A stretch of 5,215 bases of DNA, from the NCBI GenBank assembly GCA_009377735.1, contig WHTL01000288.1:1-5215 (forward strand). The letters are read 5' to 3'. Below the pieces are notes generated by a model. That model worked only from the letters and a program-made list of their open reading frames with translations. It did not search any database and was not told where the DNA came from. Source of the DNA: Acidimicrobiia bacterium (GTDB taxonomy: Bacteria; Actinomycetota; Acidimicrobiia; Spongiisociales; ZC4RG35). Shown here in pieces: positions 1 through 4,867 of this stretch (positions within the stretch are counted from its first letter, which is position 1; every line of letters begins with the position of its first letter). The translations under genes were made by a program, and so were the position numbers.

Positions 1-3
1 AAA

Positions 4-20
4 CTCATCTGGATGATGAG
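4..20 (+). other. Small hairpin in the tig leader
   Basis: CTCATC (4-9) and GATGAG (15-20) are perfect reverse complements around the five-base loop TGGAT. The stem is short and no T-run follows, so it is not a typical intrinsic terminator. It may be part of the tig 5' leader or the edge of a larger structure cut by the window. Its function is unknown. Confidence 0.35.
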
Positions 21-41
21 CCATTCGCTGACCCCTAGCCC

Positions 42-45
42 AGGA
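42..45 (+). promoter_or_regulatory. Likely ribosome binding site of tig
   Basis: AGGA lies four bases upstream of the ATG at 50. The match is short and the spacing tight, but no better start exists: the ATG at 45 is followed at once by AAA TGA. No convincing promoter is visible in 1-41, so the tig promoter probably lies upstream of the window. Confidence 0.5.
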
Positions 46-49
46 TGAA

Positions 50-1522
50 ATGACCGCAACCATCACAGAATCAGGCACCTACGAGCGCCTTGTTGGATTT
101 GAGATAACCGACGAGGAACTCGATGCCGCCAAGACAGTCGCCGCACGTCGGCTTGCCAAGGATATGCGTGTTCCTGGGTTCCGTCCGGGGAGGGCTCCTC
201 GCAGGGTCGTGGAGGCCGCGGTGGGCGCCGAGCGGCTTCGCAGCGAAGCCATCGACGACGCCATTCCTCCCAAGCTCACCGAGTTGTTGGAAGAGAACGA
301 GATTGTGCCCGCCGTCACCCCGAGTCTGGAGAACGTCGACGATGGCGAATCCGGCATAAACGTGGAGATCAAGGTCACGTTGTGGCCAACCATCGACGAC
401 CTGCCCAACTACAAGAACCGTGAGATAGAGGTCGAATCGCCCGAAGTCAAACCAGACGAGCTTGACGACCAGGTGGGCCGTATGCTCGATCAGTACGCCA
501 CGGTGGAGGAAGTCGACCGGCCCGCCACAGATGGTGACTACATCTCCATCGATCTCTCCGCCGAGAGAGATGGCGAGACGGTGGAGGAAGCCAGCGCAAC
601 CGATCTTCTTTATGAAATCGGCTCTGGACTCCTCCTCGAGGGTTTCGACGATCATCTCGACGGTGTCGCTGCCGGGGACTCTGTCACCTTCGACGGCCCG
701 CTGCCGGGGTTGCCCACCGCCGAAGATTCTGACGACGACGATGTGACCTTCACCGTGGTGATAAACGAGGTGAAGGAGAAGATTCGTCCCGAGTTGGACG
801 ATGCCTGGGTGGAGGAGAACACCGAATTCGATACCGTAAGCGAGCTCCGTGAGGTGCTCGAGCAGCGGATCGGCGAAGTCAAGATGAAGAATCTGGTCGA
901 GGGTTTCCCCGATATAGCCCTCAATACGCTTCTCGAGGAGACGGAGATCGAGATTCCCGATGCCCTTCTCGATGGAGAAGAGAATGACATGGTCCACCGC
1001 TTCCTCCATCGCCTAGAGGAGCAGGAACTCGAGATCAACGACTACTTTGCTGCAACCGGGATGGATCAGGAGGCCTTTCTCGCCGACGTGCGCCAGGGAG
1101 CAACTCGATCGCTGAAAACCCGGATCCTCCTCGAGGCGGTCGCCGCCGAGGAGGGTCTTGACGTCCCCGACGATGAGTTCGATCGGGTGGTAGAGGAAGC
1201 AGCACAACGATCCGAGGACCCCGACGGGATGACGAAGGCGCTGCAAGGGTCGGCCGGATTGTCGGCGCGCGCTGATATGCTGCGCGATAAGGCGGCGAGA
1301 CACATACTTGATAACGTCCACCCCGTCGACGAAAACGGAAATCAGATAGATCTCGAGATCGCTACCGCCGAGACAATTGAAATGGAACACGGCTCCGATG
1401 ACGTTGTGGAGGGAGAGGTCGTCGAAGGAGAGGTCGTCACCGGCGAGATTGTGACCGGTGAGATCATTACCGACGACCAAACGATAGATATCACAAACGA
1501 GTCTTCCGAGGAGGAAGAATGA
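50..1522 (+). CDS. tig: Trigger factor, ribosome-associated chaperone / peptidyl-prolyl isomerase
   Basis: Trigger factor docks at the ribosomal exit tunnel and shields nascent chains in the cytoplasm; it also carries a FKBP-type prolyl isomerase domain. The 490-residue protein shows the family order. The N-terminal ribosome-binding domain spans about residues 1-112, with the ribosome-docking loop GFRPGRAP at 43-50 (GFRxGKxP in most homologues). A linker follows, then a FKBP-like domain at about 155-245, recognisable from DGDYISIDL and from GSGLLLEGFDDHLDGVAAGD at 191-210. The helical C-terminal chaperone arms run from about 246 to 435. The FKBP segment just after 214 is short and acidic (EDSDDDD). 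After residue 440 comes an acidic tail with a five-residue repeat (452-476) and EESS/EEEE-type residues at the end, making the protein longer than the E. coli form (about 432 residues). The ATG at 50 is preceded by AGGA at 42-45 and gives the expected N-terminus. It overlaps clpP by 4 bases. Identification is very secure; the tail's role is unknown. Confidence 0.97.
   Translation: MTATITESGTYERLVGFEITDEELDAAKTVAARRLAKDMRVPGFRPGRAPRRVVEAAVGAERLRSEAIDDAIPPKLTELLEENEIVPAVTPSLENVDDGESGINVEIKVTLWPTIDDLPNYKNREIEVESPEVKPDELDDQVGRMLDQYATVEEVDRPATDGDYISIDLSAERDGETVEEASATDLLYEIGSGLLLEGFDDHLDGVAAGDSVTFDGPLPGLPTAEDSDDDDVTFTVVINEVKEKIRPELDDAWVEENTEFDTVSELREVLEQRIGEVKMKNLVEGFPDIALNTLLEETEIEIPDALLDGEENDMVHRFLHRLEEQELEINDYFAATGMDQEAFLADVRQGATRSLKTRILLEAVAAEEGLDVPDDEFDRVVEEAAQRSEDPDGMTKALQGSAGLSARADMLRDKAARHILDNVHPVDENGNQIDLEIATAETIEMEHGSDDVVEGEVVEGEVVTGEIVTGEIITDDQTIDITNESSEEEE
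1403..1477 (+). repeat. In-frame 15-bp tandem repeat encoding the trigger factor tail
   Basis: Five consecutive 15-base units encode VVEGE, VVEGE, VVTGE, IVTGE and the degenerate IITDD (trigger factor residues 452-476). The first four units keep the pattern hydrophobic-hydrophobic-x-Gly-Glu while synonymous positions differ (gtt gtg versus gtc gtc; gga versus ggc/ggt). That suggests the peptide pattern is retained by selection and that this is not a very recent DNA duplication. The repeat lies beyond the conserved chaperone domain, in an acidic C-terminal extension. Confidence 0.85.
1508..1514 (+). promoter_or_regulatory. Strong ribosome binding site of clpP inside tig
   Basis: GAGGAGG sits four bases before the clpP ATG at 1519 and lies within the last codons of tig, where it also encodes part of the acidic terminus. 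With the ATGA overlap at 1519-1522 this points to translational coupling. It also supports the ATG at 1519 over the in-frame ATG at 1537. Confidence 0.8.
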
Positions 1523-2157
1523 CACCGCAGAACCCGATGCCACAGAACGTGGTCATCCCCACCGTCTTTGAACAGACGAGCCGGGGAGAGCGGTACTTCG
1601 ACATCTACAGCCGCCTGCTCAAGGATCGGATCATTTTCGTCGGCACACCCATCGACGACAATGTCGCCAATGTGATTATGGCGCAGATGCTGCATCTCGA
1701 GTCCGACGATGCCGACAAAGACGTCTTCTTGTACATCAATTCACCGGGGGGCTCGGTCACATCGCTATTCGCCGTCTACGACACCATGCAGTACATCAAG
1801 CCCGATGTGAGCACTGTATGCATGGGCATGGCGGCATCGGCCGCTTCGGTGATCCTGGCTGGCGGCACACCCGGAAAGAGGTTCGCGCTTCCTCATGCCA
1901 GGGTCATGCTGCACCAGCCCCATGGTGGCGCTCAGGGTCAAACATCCGATATCGAAATCCAGGCTCGGCTCTATGTTCAGATGAGGGATCAACTCAACCA
2001 AATCCTCGCCGAGCACACCGGTCAGACTTACGAGAAGGTGACGACCGACACCGATCGTGACTATTGGATGCTCGCCGAAGAGGCGAAGGAGTACGGTATC
2101 GTGGACAACATCCTCACACGCAGGGAGCTGGCTGCGGTCGGCACCGAATCGGAGTAA
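1519..2157 (+). CDS. clpP: ATP-dependent Clp protease proteolytic subunit ClpP
   Basis: ClpP is the serine peptidase that forms a 14-subunit cytoplasmic chamber and degrades proteins threaded in by ClpX or another Clp ATPase. The 212-residue protein carries the canonical N-terminus EQTSRGERYFDIYSRLLKDR at 18-37, the oxyanion-region motif YINSPGGS at 72-79, nucleophile Ser107 in GMAASAAS, His132 in MLHQPHGG, and Asp181 in TDRDYWM, so the Ser-His-Asp triad is complete. The first ten or so residues resemble a propeptide removed before VVIPTVFEQ, by analogy with E. coli. The start is fixed by GAGGAGG at 1508-1514 and the overlap with tig. Only one clpP is present here, whereas many Actinomycetota have adjacent clpP1 and clpP2. 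The sequence reads as the canonical self-sufficient type, with residues such as ASAAS and GTPGKR that recall actinobacterial ClpP2. Identification is secure; whether a second clpP exists elsewhere cannot be seen. Confidence 0.98.
   Translation: MTPQNPMPQNVVIPTVFEQTSRGERYFDIYSRLLKDRIIFVGTPIDDNVANVIMAQMLHLESDDADKDVFLYINSPGGSVTSLFAVYDTMQYIKPDVSTVCMGMAASAASVILAGGTPGKRFALPHARVMLHQPHGGAQGQTSDIEIQARLYVQMRDQLNQILAEHTGQTYEKVTTDTDRDYWMLAEEAKEYGIVDNILTRRELAAVGTESE
2151..2154 (+). promoter_or_regulatory. Ribosome binding site of clpX
   Basis: GGAG overlaps the last sense codons of clpP and lies nine bases before the clpX ATG at 2164. This supports that start, which gives the standard ClpX N-terminus just ahead of the zinc finger. 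Confidence 0.65.
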
Positions 2158-2163
2158 ACACCA

Positions 2164-3432
2164 ATGGCACGTACCGGAGAGGGCGGCGACCCACTCAAAT
2201 GCAACTTCTGCGGGAAGTCGCAGAAGCAGGTTCGCAAATTGATCGCGGGTCCCGGCGTCTACATATGTGACGAGTGCATTGAGCTGTGCACCGAGATTAT
2301 CGAAGAGGAATTCTCATCCGAGGAGGAGGTCGGTCTCACAGAGCTCCCCAAGCCCGATGAGATCAAGGACTACCTCGACGACTACGTCATTGGTCAGGAG
2401 ATCGCCAAGAAGAAGCTCTCTGTGGCGGTTTACAACCACTACAAGCGGATCAGGGAAAGAGACGGCCACCCCACGGCCGACGACGTGGAGCTGCAGAAAT
2501 CGAACATCCTCCTGATCGGCCCCACGGGATGCGGAAAGACCCTTCTCGCGCAGACATTGGCCCGCCAGCTGAACGTGCCGTTCGCCATCGCCGACGCCAC
2601 CAGCCTCACCGAGGCCGGCTACGTCGGTGAGGACGTCGAGAACATCCTTCTCAAACTGCTCCAGGCCGCCGACTACGACGTCTCCCGAGCCGAGCAGGGA
2701 ATCATCTACATCGATGAGATCGACAAGATCAGCCGCAAAGCGGAGAACCCTTCTATAACCCGTGATGTGTCCGGGGAGGGTGTGCAGCAGGCGCTGCTCA
2801 AGATTCTGGAGGGCACAGTCGCTTCCGTCCCGCCCCAGGGGGGTCGTAAGCATCCCCATCAGGAGTTCATCCAACTCGACACCACCAATGTCCTCTTCAT
2901 TGTTGCCGGTGCCTTCGCCGGTCTCGAAGAGATCATCGGCAACCGCGTTGGCAAACGTGGTGTCGGGTTCGGTGCCGAGGTTCGCTCCGGTGGCGACCGG
3001 GCATCCCACGAGGTCCTTTCCCAGGTCCTCCCCGAGGACCTGCTCAAGTTTGGTTTGATCCCAGAGTTCATCGGACGTCTCCCCGTCGTTTCCACGGTGG
3101 CCGATCTCGACAAGGATGCCCTCATCTCAATCCTCACCGAACCGCGCAACGCCCTGACACGCCAGTACGCCAGGATGTTCGACATCGACGGCGTAGAGCT
3201 CGTGTTCAGCCCCGAGGCACTTGAAGCTGTCGCCGTGAAGGCGATGGCACGAGGCACCGGCGCCCGTGGCCTCCGTGCGATTCTCGAAGATGTACTCCTC
3301 GACACCATGTACGACCTCCCCTCGCGTGGCGACATCGCCCAGGTGATCATCGACAGGAGTGTCATCGAGGAGAACGCAGAACCCACCCTGGTGACCGCCG
3401 AGGATCTGGAGCGTAGGAAGAGGTCGGCCTGA
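2164..3432 (+). CDS. clpX: ATP-dependent Clp protease ATP-binding subunit ClpX
   Basis: ClpX is a hexameric AAA+ unfoldase that recognises tagged substrates and translocates them into ClpP. The 422-residue protein is full length. The N-terminal C4 zinc-binding domain uses Cys13, Cys16, Cys35 and Cys38. The AAA+ module has Walker A GPTGCGKT (119-126), pore loop GYVGED (152-157), Walker B IIYIDEID (180-187), the RKH loop in GGRKHPHQEF (226-235), the sensor 1 region VLFIVAGAF (243-251), the arginine-finger segment LIPEFIGR (298-305) and sensor 2 GTGARGLR (364-371). The ClpP-docking loop reads VGF at 267-269 within KRGVGFGAEV, where E. coli has IGF. The cysteine in Walker A and the VAGAFAG stretch are typical of actinobacterial ClpX as I recall them. 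It starts 6 bases after clpP, so the two partners are almost certainly co-transcribed. All key residues are present, and the call is secure. Confidence 0.99.
   Translation: MARTGEGGDPLKCNFCGKSQKQVRKLIAGPGVYICDECIELCTEIIEEEFSSEEEVGLTELPKPDEIKDYLDDYVIGQEIAKKKLSVAVYNHYKRIRERDGHPTADDVELQKSNILLIGPTGCGKTLLAQTLARQLNVPFAIADATSLTEAGYVGEDVENILLKLLQAADYDVSRAEQGIIYIDEIDKISRKAENPSITRDVSGEGVQQALLKILEGTVASVPPQGGRKHPHQEFIQLDTTNVLFIVAGAFAGLEEIIGNRVGKRGVGFGAEVRSGGDRASHEVLSQVLPEDLLKFGLIPEFIGRLPVVSTVADLDKDALISILTEPRNALTRQYARMFDIDGVELVFSPEALEAVAVKAMARGTGARGLRAILEDVLLDTMYDLPSRGDIAQVIIDRSVIEENAEPTLVTAEDLERRKRSA
3022..3042 (+). other. Perfect 9-bp hairpin inside clpX
   Basis: CAGGTCCTC (3022-3030) and GAGGACCTG (3034-3042) are exact reverse complements separated by CCC. 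A further AGGTCCT copy at 3011-3017 could compete for the downstream arm. A moderately T-rich stretch (AAGTTTGGTTTG) begins a few bases later, but not as a continuous T-run. The segment encodes the conserved ClpX residues QVLPEDL, so the symmetry may be a by-product of codon choice. Confidence 0.4.
3419..3423 (+). promoter_or_regulatory. Candidate ribosome binding site for an upstream folC start
   Basis: AGAGG, within the longer purine run AGGAAGAGG (3415-3423), lies five bases before the CTG at 3429. It is the only Shine-Dalgarno-like sequence correctly spaced for a folC start that would include the conserved N-terminal helix. The better match AGGAGG at 3466-3471 has no usable start codon at a normal distance in the folC frame. 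Confidence 0.45.
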
Positions 3433-3440
3433 CGTCAGGC
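3427..3440 (+). other. 14-bp perfect palindrome across the clpX stop / folC start
   Basis: GCCTGACGTCAGGC reads identically on both strands. It contains the clpX stop TGA (3430-3432) and the candidate folC CTG (3429-3431). As RNA it can fold as GCCTG-ACGT-CAGGC, a 5-bp stem with a four-base loop. As DNA it could be a dyad binding site. No T-run follows, so it is not a classical terminator. Confidence 0.6.
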
Positions 3441-4730
3441 GCCTCTCCGCTCCCGAGTACCTACGAGGAGGCGGTAGCCTTCCTCGATCGCCATATCGGG
3501 TTGGGGGTTTCACCGGGTCTGGAACGGATCGCCGGTCTTATGGCCCTTATGGGCGACCCTCATCTCGACAGTCCGGTGATTCATGTTGCCGGCACGAACG
3601 GCAAGACCTCGACTGCCCGTCTGGCTACGGCGATCCTCACGGCGCACGATCTCAGCACTGGTACTTTCACCTCCCCCCACCTGGAACGAGTCGAACAGCG
3701 GTATGCCGTCCACGGGGAGACGATCAGCCCTCAGGATTTCGTCGCGGCGGTCTCCGACGTAGCCGCTTTCTCGTCTATCTATGAGGCGGACGAGGATCGA
3801 CTGACATACTTCGAACTGACGACGGCAGTCGCTTTCTCCCTCTTCGTCGAGAAGGCGGTGCAGGTAGCGGTGGTCGAAGTCGGCCTCGGGGGGAGACTCG
3901 ACGCCACCAACATCGTGGACGGTGATGTGGCAGTGATCACCGATATCGGTCTCGACCACACCGAGTACCTGGGCTCGGACCTTGCCGCAATAGCAGGGGA
4001 GAAGGTTGCCATCGCGAAACCGGGTTCGTCGCTTGTGGCGGGTGATCTCGCACCGGAGGCGGCGGCCGTGGTCTCGAAATGGGCTGAGGATCTTGGGATC
4101 ACCCAACACCGTCTGCAGAGTGAATTTGGGATCGACGAGGAAGAGTTGATCATCGACGGCTGGAATGTGGATCTACGGGGGATCCATGGCAGTTACAAGG
4201 ACTTGGTCCTACCACTTCATGGACGGCATCAGCTTTCCAATCTGGCTATTGCCATTGCCTCAGTCGAGGCTCTTCTCGGTCGCGAGCTCGACGCCGACGC
4301 TCTGCGCGATTCCCTCTCGTCGGTGAAGAATCCGGGGCGCTTCGAGATAATCTCCCGAGATCCGCCGCTGGTGCTCGATGGCGCCCACAACGGGCACGGT
4401 TTCTCAACGCTGAGCGACACCCTGGGCGAGGTCTTCCCCGGCGAGAGGTGGACTCTCGTGTTCGGGGTGATGGGGGACAAGGACATCGAGACGATGATGG
4501 AGGTGATCGCGGCCCGTCTTGACCGCGTGATCGTAACGGCCATCGATCACGAGCGTGCGGTACCCGCCGATGAGCTCGCCGATGAGGTCCGTGCCCTGGT
4601 TTCGGTCCCGGTGGAGGCAGTTCCCGAGCCCGCCCAGGCGGTGGCACCCCGCGGTGAGGGTCCGTTGGTGGTAGCCGGCTCCCTCTACCTCGCCGGTGAG
4701 GTCAGACCGTACTTGGTGGGGAACCGCTAG
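3429..4730 (+). CDS. folC: Bifunctional dihydrofolate synthase / folylpolyglutamate synthase (start uncertain)
   Basis: FolC is a cytoplasmic Mur-ligase-type enzyme that uses ATP to add glutamate to dihydropteroate and then to reduced folates. Numbered from the CTG at 3429 (434 codons counting the stop), the ATP-binding P-loop GTNGKTS is at 55-61, followed by FTSPHL at 80-85, EVGLGGRLDATN (150-161), DIGLDH (172-177), the probable carbamylated lysine in GEKVAIAKPG (Lys192), NPGRFE (301-306), LDGAHN (316-321) and FGVMGDKD (345-352). These give both the ATPase core and the C-terminal ligase domain. The first canonical start, TTG 3501, would remove YEEAVAFLDRHIGL, which matches the usual FolC N-terminal helix. 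No ATG, GTG or TTG occurs in this frame between the TAG at 3414 and 3501. CTG 3429, overlapping the clpX stop as CTGA and preceded by AGAGG, is my preferred start; 3501 is the conservative alternative. Function is secure; the start is perhaps 55% sure. Confidence 0.95.
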   Translation: MTSGASPLPSTYEEAVAFLDRHIGLGVSPGLERIAGLMALMGDPHLDSPVIHVAGTNGKTSTARLATAILTAHDLSTGTFTSPHLERVEQRYAVHGETISPQDFVAAVSDVAAFSSIYEADEDRLTYFELTTAVAFSLFVEKAVQVAVVEVGLGGRLDATNIVDGDVAVITDIGLDHTEYLGSDLAAIAGEKVAIAKPGSSLVAGDLAPEAAAVVSKWAEDLGITQHRLQSEFGIDEEELIIDGWNVDLRGIHGSYKDLVLPLHGRHQLSNLAIAIASVEALLGRELDADALRDSLSSVKNPGRFEIISRDPPLVLDGAHNGHGFSTLSDTLGEVFPGERWTLVFGVMGDKDIETMMEVIAARLDRVIVTAIDHERAVPADELADEVRALVSVPVEAVPEPAQAVAPRGEGPLVVAGSLYLAGEVRPYLVGNR

Positions 4731-4744
4731 GCGGGCAGTTCATG

Positions 4745-4791
4745 TTCTGTGCGGATCTTTGACGCGATGGAGCGAGAAAATCCGCACAGAA
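4745..4791 (+). repeat. 12-bp perfect inverted repeat / structured element downstream of folC
   Basis: TTCTGTGCGGAT (4745-4756) and ATCCGCACAGAA (4780-4791) are exact reverse complements. The 23 bases between them can continue the stem: after a C/A mismatch, TTT (4758-4760) pairs with GAA (4776-4778, one G-U), and CGC (4763-4765) pairs with GCG (4772-4774) around the loop GATGGA. It begins 14 bases after the folC stop and could end the tig-folC transcript, but no T-run follows the 3' arm, which is unlike a standard intrinsic terminator. A dispersed palindromic repeat or a dyad protein-binding site are alternatives. Confidence 0.75.
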
Positions 4792-4831
4792 GCGGGTCGG
4801 AACTATAGAGGGCTTCTGGGCCCGGCGACGA

Positions 4832-4859
4832 TAGTCAACCCGTCCGTAACCCGTATGCT
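4832..4859 (+). promoter_or_regulatory. Probable ndk promoter giving a leaderless transcript
   Basis: TATGCT (4854-4859) fits an actinobacterial -10 (TAnnnT). TAGTCA (4832-4837) is a weak -35 at 16-base spacing. Only eight bases separate the -10 from the ndk ATG at 4868, so transcription would begin at or within a base or two of the A of the start codon. No Shine-Dalgarno sequence precedes the ATG, which agrees with leaderless initiation. Confidence 0.6.
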
Positions 4860-4867
4860 TGTCGCCC

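Larger units (their letters stand above)
4731..4867. other. Intergenic region between folC and ndk
   Basis: This 137-base gap is the only intergenic stretch of note. It holds the 12-bp inverted repeat at 4745-4791, a palindromic GGGCCC at 4818-4823, a TATAGA hexamer at 4804-4809 without a good -35 partner, and the likely ndk promoter at 4832-4859. I see no open reading frame with coding character and no tRNA-like fold. Confidence 0.7.

Noticed and set aside
25..40. CGCTGACCCCTAG-like sequence before tig, considered as a site for the ClgR regulator of actinobacterial clp genes.
   Set aside because: Only one half-site resembles the CGC-N5-GCG pattern; the second half is absent.
45..53. ATG AAA TGA, a two-codon mini-ORF whose stop overlaps the tig ATG as ATGA.
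   Set aside because: It is too short to judge, and the AGGA at 42-45 sits too close to or inside its start to serve it; it probably arises by chance.
71..1009. Long open frame on the minus strand opposite trigger factor (about 312 codons).
   Set aside because: It lies wholly antisense to a well-conserved gene, its translation shows no recognisable domain, and such frames are expected opposite GC-rich genes with biased third positions.
3410..3432. Possible -1 frameshift joining ClpX to FolC as a fusion protein.
   Set aside because: The frames do allow it between 3417 and 3430, but there is no recognisable slippery heptamer, ClpX ends at a normal length, and FolC is normally a separate enzyme.
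3466..3471. AGGAGG, a perfect Shine-Dalgarno match near the folC start.
   Set aside because: No ATG, GTG or TTG follows at 4-12 bases in any frame, and the distance to TTG 3501 is 29 bases. It is explained by the Glu-Glu codons of the conserved YEEA segment.
4759..4809. TTGACG (4759-4764) with TATAGA (4804-4809) as a promoter pair.
   Set aside because: The spacing of 39 bases is far too long, and neither hexamer has a partner at 16-19 bases.
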